64,000 nt of DNA, from assembly GCA_021324755.1 (NCBI GenBank), contig JAJPIL010000026.1, forward strand, positions 1 to 64,000, written 5' to 3'. Made by a program: the position numbers and the translations under genes. Positions 54,418 to 63,664 of the stretch are shown here, piece after piece (within the stretch, counting starts at the first letter, position 1; each line of letters opens with the position of its first letter). This DNA comes from Pseudomonadota bacterium. Its GTDB lineage: Bacteria; Desulfobacterota; Binatia; Binatales; Binataceae. Below the pieces are notes generated by a model. The model did no database searches, was not told where the DNA came from, and saw only the letters and a list, made by a program, of their open reading frames with translations.

Positions 54418-55543
54418 GGCGCAAATCTTTCGAGGCGTTCGGCGCCTGGTGCTCAAGGTCGGTAGCGGCGTACTTGCTGACGATTATGGGCCGCGGCGCG
54501 AGGTGGTTGGACGAATTGCCGCCGAAGTGGCCTTGCAAATGCGCCAAGGCAGAAACGTGATAGTCGTGACTTCAGGAGCGGTGGCGGCCGGAAAGATTCG
54601 GCTTGGGACCGCTCGCAACAGCGGTGCCGTAGTTTTCCGACAGGCCGCCGCCGCGGTGGGTCAGATTGAGCTGATGCGGATTTATTCCGAAGAATTATCG
54701 GCCCGGGGACTGCTTGCGGCTCAGCTTTTGCTCACCCATGAAGATCTTGCAGACCGCCGCCGGCGCGAGAACGCACTGCGCACGATCGAGACTCTGCTCA
54801 AACATGGGGCCGTACCGATCGTGAACGAAAACGACACCGTGGCGGTAGAAGAGATTCGCTTCGGCGACAATGATCGGCTCTCCGCCTTGGTCGCGGTACT
54901 TGTTCAGGCAGACTTGCTTGTAATTTTGAGCGACGTTGATGGAGTCTTGACCGGAGATCCTCGACGACGAAGCGACGCGCGTCGGATACCTCTGATTCCT
55001 GACGCTCAGGCTGAAATAAAGGGCGTGGTTACCGATGGAGTTGGGCCCAAGGGTACTGGCGGTATGGCGTCCAAGCTTAAGGCTGCGCAAGAGGCGACGC
55101 GAGCGGGAACGCCAGTTATTATCGCCTCCGGACTTGACCCTCGGGGGCTTTCGGATGCCCTTGACCCACTGAAGGAGACCGGGACGCTCATCCTGCCCGC
55201 GCGCCGGCAGCTTAATCGTCGCAAGCACTGGATCGCGTATGCGCTTAAGCCTGCCGGTGTGCTCACACTGGACCGCGGCGCCACCGAGGCACTCAAGCGT
55301 AACGGCAAAAGCCTTCTGCCCTCGGGCATAAAAGAGGTAAGCGGTGACTTTCAAAGTGGGGACTGTGTTGCGCTAGTCGACGAGCAGGGTGATGAATTCG
55401 GCCGTGGTTTGGTTAATTATCCCGCAGCGGACATAATTAAGCTAAAGGGCAGGCGGACGGCCGATATCGCGCGCGTGCTCGGTTATAAAATCGCCGACGA
55501 AATTATCCATCGCGACAATTTGGTACTGCTCAAAGACGTATGA
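54398..55543 (+). CDS. proB: glutamate 5-kinase
   Basis: ProB phosphorylates glutamate at the gamma-carboxyl group, the first step of proline synthesis. The kinase domain shows RLVLKVGSGVL, IVVTSGAVAAG, NENDTVAVEEIRFGDNDRLSALVA and GTGGMASKLKAA. A C-terminal PUA domain (residues about 290-370) follows, so the enzyme is the long, proline-inhibited form. Length 381. It shares an ATGA overlap with proA. Confidence 0.94.
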   Translation: MSQLAYKAQIFRGVRRLVLKVGSGVLADDYGPRREVVGRIAAEVALQMRQGRNVIVVTSGAVAAGKIRLGTARNSGAVVFRQAAAAVGQIELMRIYSEELSARGLLAAQLLLTHEDLADRRRRENALRTIETLLKHGAVPIVNENDTVAVEEIRFGDNDRLSALVAVLVQADLLVILSDVDGVLTGDPRRRSDARRIPLIPDAQAEIKGVVTDGVGPKGTGGMASKLKAAQEATRAGTPVIIASGLDPRGLSDALDPLKETGTLILPARRQLNRRKHWIAYALKPAGVLTLDRGATEALKRNGKSLLPSGIKEVSGDFQSGDCVALVDEQGDEFGRGLVNYPAADIIKLKGRRTADIARVLGYKIADEIIHRDNLVLLKDV

Positions 55544-56796
55544 CGGAACTTGAAAACGCCTTGGAAGAAGCGCTGCGCCAAGCCCGGGAGGCCGCCCGCA
55601 CGCTGGCGCTTGCAACCGGGAGCGCTAAAGACAAGGCGCTTTTGCTGTTGCGCGACGGCTTGCTGCAAAATAAGGAACGTATCCTGGCCGCCAACGCTTT
55701 CGATTGTGAGCAGGCCAAAGCCTCAGGGCGCACAAGTGCCTTCGTTGACCGCTTGAAGCTCGATTCTGCGCGGCTCGAGGCGATGGCGCGGGGTGTCGAG
55801 CAGGTGGCGATGCTGCCCGACCCGGTGGGCGAAGTAATCGCCGGATGGCGCAGGCCGAACGGGCTCGAAATCATTCAAGTTCGGGTTCCGTTGGGGGTGG
55901 TCGCCGTGATTTACGAATCCAGACCAAACGTCACGGTCGACGCGGCTTGTCTTGGGATGAAAGCTGGTAACGCGGTGGTGTTGCGCGGCGGCAGCGACGC
56001 GATCCGAACCAATCGCGAGCTTGCAAGCATAATCTCGAGCTCTCTCGCCGGGGCGGGATTGCCGTCATGTGGGGTAACCTTTATCGATCAGACTTCGCGC
56101 GAGGTTATCCAGGTCCTCAAACGCCGCAGCGACCTAGTTGACCTGATTATCCCGCGTGGTGGCAGCGAGCTTAAGCAGGCGCTGGCCGGCTCGGCCGTGC
56201 CCGTACTGCCCCATTTCGACGGCATTTGCCACACCTACGTGGATCGGTCGGCTGATTTAAAGATGGCCGAAGAGATCTGCGTCAACGCCAAGTGCAGCCG
56301 CCCGAGCGTATGTAACGCGATGGAGAATCTTCTGGTCCACCGCGACATTGCGCGGCCGTTTCTCCGCGCCCTCGACCTAAGGCTCGAAGCCTTTGGCGTT
56401 GAAGTTCGAGGCTGCGAGCGCACGTGCGAGATTTTACCCAGGGCAGTTCCGGCCACCGACGAGGACTGGCGTACCGAGTACCTCGATCTGGTGCTTGCGG
56501 TCAAGGTGGTGGACAGTCTGGACGAAGCGCTGAGCTTCATAAACCGACATAGCTCCGGCTTGGCGGACGCTATTGTCACCAATGACTTAGCTGCGGCGGA
56601 GCGCTTTTCGCGCGAAATCGATTCGGCTGCGGTATTCATCAACGCGTCGACGCGCTTTACGGACGGTTTCGAATTTGGTTTCGGCGCGGAAACGGGAATC
56701 TCGACCCATCGCCTGCATGCCCGGGGGCCGATGGGGCTGCGCGAGCTGACGACCTATAAGTACGTGGTTCGCGGAAGTGGACAGGTCCGCCTCTAG
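55540..56796 (+). CDS. proA: glutamate-5-semialdehyde dehydrogenase
   Basis: ProA reduces glutamyl-5-phosphate to the semialdehyde. The 418-residue protein shows the ProA series VPLGVVAVIYESRPNVTVDAA, LRGGSDAIRTNRELASII and HFDGICHTYVD. The catalytic cysteine is in NAKCSRPSVCNAMENLLVH, and the end has FGFGAETGISTHRLHARGPMGLRELTTYK. It overlaps proB by four bases, so the two proline genes form one unit. Confidence 0.95.
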   Translation: MTELENALEEALRQAREAARTLALATGSAKDKALLLLRDGLLQNKERILAANAFDCEQAKASGRTSAFVDRLKLDSARLEAMARGVEQVAMLPDPVGEVIAGWRRPNGLEIIQVRVPLGVVAVIYESRPNVTVDAACLGMKAGNAVVLRGGSDAIRTNRELASIISSSLAGAGLPSCGVTFIDQTSREVIQVLKRRSDLVDLIIPRGGSELKQALAGSAVPVLPHFDGICHTYVDRSADLKMAEEICVNAKCSRPSVCNAMENLLVHRDIARPFLRALDLRLEAFGVEVRGCERTCEILPRAVPATDEDWRTEYLDLVLAVKVVDSLDEALSFINRHSSGLADAIVTNDLAAAERFSREIDSAAVFINASTRFTDGFEFGFGAETGISTHRLHARGPMGLRELTTYKYVVRGSGQVRL

Positions 56797-56831
56797 CTGA
56801 CGTCGCAATCCACCTAACGGCGGGGAAGACG

Positions 56832-57470
56832 ATGCGCATCGGGCTGTTTGGAGGCACGTTCAATCCGATCCATATCGGTCATTTGCGAGCAGCTGAGGAG
56901 GTTCGCGAGGCGATGGGCCTCGATCTCGTTTATTTCATTCCATGCGGCAACCCGCCTCATAAGTCCGATGACGATCTGGCACCGGCAGATCGTCGGCTCG
57001 AGATGGTGCGGCTGGCGACCAAAAACAATTGGCACTTCATGGTCTCCGACGTCGAGATCAGGCGTGGCGGGCCTAGTTACACGATCGACACTGTACGCTT
57101 TTTTCTGAGCAGCTTTCGACACCGCTCAGAGTGGTTTCTGATGATGGGTCTCGATGCCTTCCGGGAGCTCAGAACTTGGAAGGATGCCAAAACCCTGACG
57201 ACGCTATGCAACATCGTAGTTCATACGCGGGATTTTGGCGAAGAAGGGCAGTTACCCGAAGGCGCACTTGCCGAATTGAATTACTTTGGCTACACAAAAG
57301 TTGATGGGCATTACGTTAATTCGAGCCGACGCGAGCTTCACTTCGTCAAAACGACTTATCTGCCCATCTCCGCTACTCGGATTCGGGAAACGATCCGACA
57401 GGGTCGCTCGATTCGCTACCTCGTTTCCTCTGAAGTTGCCGAATACATTTTGCACCATCGTCTGTATTAG
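56832..57470 (+). CDS. nadD: nicotinate-nucleotide adenylyltransferase
   Basis: NadD makes deamido-NAD from NaMN and ATP. The nucleotidyltransferase motif (H/T)xGH is seen in GGTFNPIHIGHLRAAEEV. The C-terminal TYLPISATRIRETIRQGRSIRYLV contains the ISxTxxR motif. Length 212. It may complement the nicotinamidase elsewhere in the window in NAD salvage. Confidence 0.94.
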   Translation: MRIGLFGGTFNPIHIGHLRAAEEVREAMGLDLVYFIPCGNPPHKSDDDLAPADRRLEMVRLATKNNWHFMVSDVEIRRGGPSYTIDTVRFFLSSFRHRSEWFLMMGLDAFRELRTWKDAKTLTTLCNIVVHTRDFGEEGQLPEGALAELNYFGYTKVDGHYVNSSRRELHFVKTTYLPISATRIRETIRQGRSIRYLVSSEVAEYILHHRLY

Positions 57471-57488
57471 TTGCATTCGGCGTTTTAT

Positions 57489-57887
57489 ATGAACGCGTTT
57501 GAAAAGGCGCTGCTTATCGTTGAGGCTGCGTTAAACAAGAAGTCACACGATGTAGTCGTCCTTCAGATAGAGCACCTGGCATCGATCGCAGATTACTTTG
57601 TCATCGCAAGTGGGCTTTCAACCGTGCAAGTGGCGGCAATTGTCCAAGGCATCGAAGAGCGCTTGCAGCAAGAGGGCATCGTGCCTCTGTCCGTAGAGGG
57701 GCTGCCGCACGCCCACTGGGTTGCGCTCGACTACGACGACGTCGTAATACATGTCTTCTACGAGCCGGTTCGTGAGGTTTACCGCCTGGAGAGCATCTGG
57801 GGCGATGCTTCGTTTGTCGCCTTGCCCGAGCCCCTGCGTACTCAAGCGCAGAGTTTGAGTTCGCGCCTGGTTGCGCCTCGCGCGTAG
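57489..57887 (+). CDS. rsfS: ribosome silencing factor
   Basis: RsfS binds L14 and blocks subunit joining under starvation. The core motif VVVLQIEHLASIADYFVIASGLSTVQVAAI and the DYDDVVIHVFYEPVREVYRLESIWGDA tail match the family. The ATG at 57489 is a better start than the TTG in the track that abuts the nadD stop. The nadD-rsfS order is widely conserved. About 132 residues. Confidence 0.93.
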   Translation: MNAFEKALLIVEAALNKKSHDVVVLQIEHLASIADYFVIASGLSTVQVAAIVQGIEERLQQEGIVPLSVEGLPHAHWVALDYDDVVIHVFYEPVREVYRLESIWGDASFVALPEPLRTQAQSLSSRLVAPRA

Positions 57888-57971
57888 GAAAAGCTCTCGG
57901 CCCGCAGCGTGGAGCATTTTCGCTGTCGCTTGGAACGTCCAGGCAAACGAAAGGGGATAGCGACAATCGCC

Positions 57972-59195
57972 TCAGGAAGGTTGGCTCATTCGCTTGCTGA
58001 GCACAAAGACCGACGCTCGAGTCCCCAGAATCTCTACACCTAGTTTGGCAAGGACGCGCAGCCCGTGCTTTTTGACGAGTTGTTCTGTCATGTAGTTTGG
58101 GTTAGCCAGTATGGCTAGCAACCCCGTGGGCCTGATTACTCTGGCGAATTCCGCCATAAGGCAAGGGTATAGGCGAGGAAGCTCAGAGGGCTCGCCGAGT
58201 TTTTTGCCCCATGGCAAATTGGTGACAATTTTGTCGACGCTTTCGTCGCGCAAAGGCAGTGAGGTCGCATCCCACAACGCAAGTGCTCTGGGTTTGTGAC
58301 GCGGGCCAAAGTTAGTTTTTGCAGCGACGACAGCGTCGAACGCTTTGTCGCCGCCGAGTAGCAACCGATAGCGGCCTAAAAAAGCACGCTCGATCAGTAT
58401 CGTCCCGGCACCGCACAGGGGGTCTAAAAAGATATCGTCCGGTTGCGGCTTTGAAAGCCACGCAAGCGCTGCTGCGACCGACGGTCGCAAGGTGGCTGGT
58501 CGGTGGCTGACAAGATAGCTTCGATGGCGCATCGTGGCGTCGCTCAAGCGCAGGGCCAGTAAAAACTCGTCGCCCAAAAGTGTTGCCCAGAACTCAAGCG
58601 CATTGTCGTCCTCGCTTGGCCGCCATCGATAGTCATTGCGGGCCACGATACCGCGCTCTACCGCCTCTGAAAAGACGCGTCTTTTAAAAGAATGGGCGCC
58701 CGCCATCCTTGTGATTACCCGAAAATCCAAGCGCCGTTTCGGGCTTGCTCCGCCGAATATGCGAGAACGCAGTAGCAAAGCCTCCTGCACGCCTTTGGCC
58801 GCCTGAGCGATCCGGCGAACGTCATCAAGGGCTTTAAAACCGCGGTGCACTTTTTCAAACGCCAACACCGCAAACAGGTCTTCGATTGTGCGCAGCTTCG
58901 CTGTCTCCGCAGGCGATTCGGTACGAAAGACGACGATGCCGGCGCGCCCTTCGAACCGCCGGATGGCGAGGATCTCGGGTGCGCCCAGCCTAGCTACTAT
59001 CTCTTCTTGAGCCACACGCTCGAACCCAGGCTGAGTGTGAGCTGAAAAAACGGCGCCGGAAGCTTGCGCTTTAAGCCTAAGATGAACGCGCCTATCGTGC
59101 TCTTTCTGCTCGCTTCGAAATCCGCGACGATCCAAAAAGGGCCAATCGGCAGGCTGGCTACTGCGGTATGCTGAAGGCGCCGCGACCTGTCGCAA
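57972..59195 (-). CDS. THUMP-domain RNA methyltransferase
   Basis: The 407-residue protein has an N-terminal THUMP-type RNA-binding part (SAHTQPGFERVAQEEIVARLGAPEI...) and a C-terminal Rossmann methyltransferase. The SAM site is DPLCGAGTILIERAF and the catalytic N-[P/L]-P-[W/Y] motif is NLPWGKK. This arrangement is that of Trm14/TrmN, which make N2-methylguanosine at position 6 in tRNA, or of the RlmL-related 23S rRNA enzymes. The tRNA target is an inference. The start may lie somewhat downstream of the ATG shown. It converges with rsfS. Confidence 0.88.
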   Translation of the reverse strand: MRQVAAPSAYRSSQPADWPFLDRRGFRSEQKEHDRRVHLRLKAQASGAVFSAHTQPGFERVAQEEIVARLGAPEILAIRRFEGRAGIVVFRTESPAETAKLRTIEDLFAVLAFEKVHRGFKALDDVRRIAQAAKGVQEALLLRSRIFGGASPKRRLDFRVITRMAGAHSFKRRVFSEAVERGIVARNDYRWRPSEDDNALEFWATLLGDEFLLALRLSDATMRHRSYLVSHRPATLRPSVAAALAWLSKPQPDDIFLDPLCGAGTILIERAFLGRYRLLLGGDKAFDAVVAAKTNFGPRHKPRALALWDATSLPLRDESVDKIVTNLPWGKKLGEPSELPRLYPCLMAEFARVIRPTGLLAILANPNYMTEQLVKKHGLRVLAKLGVEILGTRASVFVLSKRMSQPS

Positions 59196-59265
59196 ATGAG
59201 AAAAGTTCAGCTAGAAAGCCCACATTCTAGCGCGCGAAAAAATTTCCGAAGGCTTAGGCCTTACC

Positions 59266-59829
59266 TTATTTCGCGCGCGCCACGTATTCGCGTGTTTCCG
59301 TGTTTACGGTGATCACATCACCCTCGGCGATAAACTGAGGGACTTGTACGGTAAGGCCAGTTTCCGTGACAGCTGGCTTCAAAGTGTTGGTGGCGGACGC
59401 TGATTTTATTCCCGGTTCGGTTTGTACGACCTTCAAGTTGACGGTCTTGGGCGGGGTTATATTTATCGGGTTATTCTCGTACATCTCTACCTGTACCCGC
59501 AAATTGGGGACCAAAAAGGGTATGACGTCTTCGACCAGCTCGCGGGCGATCGCGATCTGGTCGTAGGTTTCAGTGTTCATGAAGTAGAAGTTGTCCCCGT
59601 CCTCGTAAAGAAATTCCATCTCGACTTGGTCGAGGATGACGCGCTCGACGCGATCCTCGGAGCGGAAACGTACCTCAGTTTGCGACCCGGTGCGCAAGTT
59701 GCGCAACTTGGTCTGCACCATTCCACGCCAGTTGCCCGGCGTGATGTGCAGGACGGACATCACGCGCCACAGCTCGTTGTTGTTCTCGATTACTACTCCA
59801 GGGCGAAGTTGAGTTGCTTGAATCAACAT
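59266..59829 (-). CDS. efp: elongation factor P
   Basis: EF-P helps ribosomes through proline stretches. The 187-residue protein has the complete three-domain fold, with MLIQATQLRPGVVIENNNELWRV at the N terminus and EGDVITVNTETREYVARAK at the C terminus. The domain I tip loop reads TPGNWRGMVQ. By alignment with E. coli (PGKGQAF), the usually modified Lys34 is Asn here, with Arg two residues on. No epmA/epmB or earP genes are in the window. Confidence 0.94.
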   Translation of the reverse strand: MLIQATQLRPGVVIENNNELWRVMSVLHITPGNWRGMVQTKLRNLRTGSQTEVRFRSEDRVERVILDQVEMEFLYEDGDNFYFMNTETYDQIAIARELVEDVIPFLVPNLRVQVEMYENNPINITPPKTVNLKVVQTEPGIKSASATNTLKPAVTETGLTVQVPQFIAEGDVITVNTETREYVARAK

Positions 59830-60223
59830 AGCCTTTCGCTCAGTGCAACCTCGTGTATAAAGTGGGAAAGTTTTAAGTTAGCTCTCAAATAAGCTCAAGG
59901 TTTCCGCCCAAATTGCGGTGACTGTCCAACACGTGCATGCTTAAACCGGTAGCCTCAATTCCTATTATTACTCTCACGGCTGGTGCCCAGAACCAAAAGC
60001 ATTAAACCCAATTAATGCTCCGGGCTAGAGGCTGCGCTTAGCGCCGAGGCTCGAGTGAAGCACATAATTCAAGCGCTCCTCTAGACCAACCACACCAATT
60101 GGAACAAGCCGGTGCAACAAAATTAAGCGGTCCTGACCCCGGGAGTTACGAAAGAGTACGAAGCGTTTCGGACGTTCAAAAATCTGGGAAGCACTAAAAA
60201 GGACTTGCCGACTTGCGAGCAAA
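59830..60223. other. intergenic region upstream of efp
   Basis: A minus-strand ORF of 65 codons (60025-60222) begins with a TTG just past the stop of the next gene, but has no family resemblance. The rest appears non-coding and should hold the efp promoter. Confidence 0.4.
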
Positions 60224-60487
60224 TCAGCCCGCCCTCTGCTGCTTGTACCGTTCTGATACGGCCTTTATTTGGCGTCCCAGCTTAAGAAAAATTTCACCTT
60301 CGTCATAAATAAAAAGTATTAAGGCTCCGGCGGCTCCTATGATCAGTCCCAGAAGAAATGCACCCATCGGAATTCGGCCTCCGAATTTGGTATTTTCTAA
60401 ATATAGCTCAAAGCTTGAACTTGCTAAAGTTTTCAGCTTTGGGCTGGCATCGTCCTCAGCCTTGCGATTGTTAGCCCTCATTGGCAC
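60224..60487 (-). CDS. small single-pass membrane protein
   Basis: The 87-residue frame has one strong membrane segment (GAFLLGLIIGAAGALILFIY) at about residues 42-61, with a short cytoplasmic tail containing basic residues (KAVSERYKQQRAG). I do not recognise the family. The start at 60487 is the first ATG; a later one is possible. It is divergent to ygfZ. Confidence 0.55.
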   Translation of the reverse strand: MPMRANNRKAEDDASPKLKTLASSSFELYLENTKFGGRIPMGAFLLGLIIGAAGALILFIYDEGEIFLKLGRQIKAVSERYKQQRAG

Positions 60488-60543
60488 AGCTAAAATAAGA
60501 TTCTAGGTTCGGCAAGGTTGCTTACGATCCTTGGTCGTCTCCA

Positions 60544-61581
60544 ATGTTGGAAGCTGAGATCCGCGAGTCTGATCGTTTGTCGGACGAACCGGCGCAACCG
60601 GCTCGAGCAGAATATGAGGCCGCTTTATCCGGTGTAGCCTATCGTTTGGCACCCGAGCGCCTTTTGGTACACGTGACGGGCGCCGACCGTGTCGCTTTTC
60701 TTCACGGTACTTGCACTCAAAATATTAAAGCTTTATCGCCTGATGCGGTAGCGTACGGACTTATCCTTACCGAGCGTGCTCACGTTTTGGCCGACGCCTA
60801 TGTTTACGGGCGCAATGAGGAGTTGTTGCTCGAGACCGAGCGAGCGAATTGGGGCCCGGCACGGGCGCAGCTCGAAAAACTTATTGTGGCCGATGACGTA
60901 GAGCTCAATGAAGATACGGTCTTGGGTGTGATGGAACTCGAAGGCCCGAGAGCTTTTGAGGCTCTTACGGCAGTCCTTGGGCACTCGCAAATAAACTTAG
61001 ATGATTGGCGTTGTTGCGAAGTTGACGGCGTTTTAATTGCGTCTTTTCCTCGCCGAGGGTCACGGGCTGGCACTGTCGTCGGTCCCGTTGACCGGGTGAG
61101 AGAGCTTGCGAATAGTTTGCCCCAAACGCTCAAAGATTGCGTCGTCGCGCGCGCAAGTCTGCAAACATTTGAGACCTTGCGTATCGAGAACGGGCTGGCT
61201 CGAGTAGGTTGGGACACCGATTCCAAGACCATAGCTTTGGAAGCTAGGCTTGAGCGCGGCATCTCGTTCAACAAAGGATGTTACCTCGGTCAGGAAACGA
61301 TCGAGCGCGTAAGCTCGCACGGTCGGCTTAAGAAGCGGCTGTACGGTCTGAAGTTCGCGAAAGATGAGGCGCCCAAGCGAGGAGCAACGGTGTACCTGGA
61401 GGGCAAGGAAGTAGGTCGGATAACAAGCAGCGCAGTATCGCCGCGGCTAGGCGGAATCGCGCTTGCGATCTTGCATCACAGTGCTTGGCAGCCTGGCTTA
61501 GAAGTCTCCGTAATCGATCACGCCGGTCATTACAAAGGCTTAGTCAGTGATTTGCCGTTTACAGCGTCAGCGGCAAACTGA
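60544..61581 (+). CDS. ygfZ: folate-binding protein YgfZ
   Basis: YgfZ is a GcvT-fold, tetrahydrofolate-binding protein that supports iron-sulfur enzymes such as MiaB and LipA-like radical-SAM proteins. The diagnostic KGCYLGQETIERV motif with the conserved cysteine is at about residues 240-252. The N-terminal FLHGTCTQNIKAL is also family-typical. Length 345. The ATG lacks a clear ribosome-binding site. It lies upstream of a desulforedoxin-like miniprotein on the same strand. Confidence 0.92.
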   Translation: MLEAEIRESDRLSDEPAQPARAEYEAALSGVAYRLAPERLLVHVTGADRVAFLHGTCTQNIKALSPDAVAYGLILTERAHVLADAYVYGRNEELLLETERANWGPARAQLEKLIVADDVELNEDTVLGVMELEGPRAFEALTAVLGHSQINLDDWRCCEVDGVLIASFPRRGSRAGTVVGPVDRVRELANSLPQTLKDCVVARASLQTFETLRIENGLARVGWDTDSKTIALEARLERGISFNKGCYLGQETIERVSSHGRLKKRLYGLKFAKDEAPKRGATVYLEGKEVGRITSSAVSPRLGGIALAILHHSAWQPGLEVSVIDHAGHYKGLVSDLPFTASAAN

Positions 61582-61645
61582 AGCTTTTTAGGGCGGCGTA
61601 AGTCGCAAACCTAACAAACGCGAAAAAGGGGGTAATTGCAGGGAA

Positions 61646-61789
61646 ATGGCTAACGTACTTGGCAAACGATACATGTGTGAAAAGTGCGGCACCGAGGTGC
61701 TCTGCAACAAAGCGGGCGACGGCACCTTCATGTGCTGCGACGTCGAGATGAAAATCAAGGAGGTCAAGCCCTTACCCTCCTCGGACTAG
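61646..61789 (+). CDS. desulforedoxin-like miniprotein (47 aa)
   Basis: This 47-codon gene is below the ORF-track limit. The sequence begins MANVLGKRYMCEKCG and continues FMCCDVEMKIK, giving the CxxC...CC pattern of desulforedoxin and of the N-terminal domain of desulfoferrodoxin, where four cysteines bind one iron. A GCAGGGA lies just before the ATG. It might serve as a small redox or metal protein. The adjacent ygfZ is a plausible functional link but unproven. Confidence 0.8.
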   Translation: MANVLGKRYMCEKCGTEVLCNKAGDGTFMCCDVEMKIKEVKPLPSSD

Positions 61790-61987
61790 TTGTCTTAAAG
61801 TTGAGGGCGCAAAGGGGGTAGTAGTTAGGTCGGTTATAAACCACTCCTCAAAGTTGGCGCACAGCTAACGCGTACTCAGCGCTTTTCGCTGAGACCCGCC
61901 CGTTCCCCGGGGATGTAGTGTGTTGGGTAAAGGAGCTGTAGAACGTAGCTGGGGGAGGATGCCAGGGCAATTGCTGCTTCGACTGGT

Positions 61988-63568
61988 TTGAGCTCAAAAG
62001 CCTTATTGCTTTATGGCGGAGTAATCTTTGGGCATAGGGGATGCGATGCTGTTCTTGTAGTGGGCGGCCGGATCGCCGCGCTCGGGCGCTCGCACGAGCT
62101 GATTGCGGCAATCGGGGGGAACGGGCGCGCTGTCGAGCTTAGAGGTGCAACGGTACTGCCGGGGTTCGTCGACCCGCATCTGCACTTGCTCGAAGCCGCT
62201 TCGCTCGAAGCAAAACTCGACCTTCGGGGGCTTAAGCGACTTCGGCAGGTGCTTTCTGCCCTTGAAGCGTACGCCTCGCAGCTTCCTCGCGGAACATGGG
62301 TCAGGGCGTTTGGGTTAGACGAAGCGCTTTTGGAGGAGCGTCGCGGACCGACCCGGGCGGAACTTGATGCTGCGGTTCCCGACAAGCCCCTGCGATTACG
62401 CCATCAGACGCTGCACGCTTCGTGGCTCAACAGCTGCGCAATAGAGCGGCTCGGTCTTGACGATCCTTCGATTCCTTTGCCTACGGGCGCTTGCGTTTTT
62501 CGAGATCACCACGGTCGAGCGACGGGTCTGGTGGTGGGGCTGGAAAAGTGGATATCACAGCGGATTCCGAAGGTGTCTGCCGATGAGCTCGAATGGCGCG
62601 CAAAAGCTTTCAGCAAGCGCCTTGCGGAAGTCGGTGTCACGGCGATCGCCGACGCTGGCGCGCATAACGGGCTTGACGAGGTTAGGTTGTTTGCGCGGCT
62701 TGTCAAACAAGGAATTATCCGGCAGCGAGTTTCGTTGATGCTGGGCGCCGATTACGTCGAGCAGGCTCCAGAGGCTGCAAAAGTTGCCGCTGAGTCGGGG
62801 CTCAGGCTCGACTGGGTCAAGTTCATGCCGACGTCTGACACCCAGCCCCAGCGGTGGGCGTCGGTTTTGAGGCGTGTTCGCGCGCTCGGTCTGGGTGCCG
62901 CCTTTCACGTCACCGAGCTCGAGGAGATGGAGGCGGTCCTTACGACGATTGAACTGGCTCGAACGGAGGCGAGCATACGTCAAAACGGTCTTGCGAGCTT
63001 GCGGCTCGAGCACGCGTCGCTGGTCGCGCCTAACTACTTGAGGCGAATTGCACGAAGCGGCGCGTGGATAGTTGCTAATCCGGGGTTTCTTTACTATCGC
63101 GGCGCAAAATATCGGCAGGAGCCCGGCTTGCTGCCATATCTTTTTCCGCTAAAGACGTTGTCGAACGAGGGAATTCCCATAGCGGCTGCAAGCGACTGTC
63201 CTGTGATTCCCTCTAATCCGCTGGTCGGAATCGCCTCTGCGTGTCTGCGCGAGACCCAAGACGGAGAACCGGTTTCATATGACCAGCGGCTTTCCGTGCG
63301 CGAAGCGTATTCGCTCTTCACCGAGCAGGCGGCAAAAGTACTTGGCATCGAGGCCGGGATAATCGCTTCTGGCAAGCTTGCTGACCTTGTCGTTTTTTCC
63401 AAAGATCCAACCTTGTTGAGCCCAAAGGAACTTCTCAAGCTTAAGCCTGAAATGACGATAATCGGCGGCGACCTCGTCTACCAACGCGAAAGCCGCGGGA
63501 AACCTAGCTCGGTTAAGGAAGTTAATGAGCCAGGAAAAACGTGGTGCGTCGGCCACCGGGATAATTGA
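61988..63568 (+). CDS. YtcJ-like metal-dependent amidohydrolase
   Basis: Amidohydrolase-3 type metal hydrolase of 526 residues. The metal motif HxH is in LPGFVDPHLHLLEAASLEA, further features are LRLRHQTLHASWLNSCAIERLGL and GLEKWISQR, then the barrel continues to IPIAAASDCPVIPSNPLVGIASA with the catalytic Asp and ends with GIIASGKLADLVVFSKDP. Its substrate cannot be told. The start is a TTG, with a weak ribosome-binding site. Confidence 0.88.
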   Translation: MSSKALLLYGGVIFGHRGCDAVLVVGGRIAALGRSHELIAAIGGNGRAVELRGATVLPGFVDPHLHLLEAASLEAKLDLRGLKRLRQVLSALEAYASQLPRGTWVRAFGLDEALLEERRGPTRAELDAAVPDKPLRLRHQTLHASWLNSCAIERLGLDDPSIPLPTGACVFRDHHGRATGLVVGLEKWISQRIPKVSADELEWRAKAFSKRLAEVGVTAIADAGAHNGLDEVRLFARLVKQGIIRQRVSLMLGADYVEQAPEAAKVAAESGLRLDWVKFMPTSDTQPQRWASVLRRVRALGLGAAFHVTELEEMEAVLTTIELARTEASIRQNGLASLRLEHASLVAPNYLRRIARSGAWIVANPGFLYYRGAKYRQEPGLLPYLFPLKTLSNEGIPIAAASDCPVIPSNPLVGIASACLRETQDGEPVSYDQRLSVREAYSLFTEQAAKVLGIEAGIIASGKLADLVVFSKDPTLLSPKELLKLKPEMTIIGGDLVYQRESRGKPSSVKEVNEPGKTWCVGHRDN

Positions 63569-63664
63569 GCCTCGTGCGAGAAATTTCTCGCTGGATGTGG
63601 GTTGTGCAGGCTTGACGGTCGCGGAAGTTCGAGTGCTTTGCAATGAGACTTGGTCTCTTTTATC

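Noticed and set aside
54695-55354. 219-codon minus-strand ORF
   Set aside because: Antisense to proB, whose family match is certain.
60025-60222. 65-codon ORF directly after the small membrane protein gene
   Set aside because: It has a TTG start abutting a stop codon and no family resemblance. A UGA read-through was considered, but there is no Cys-aligned position or hairpin.
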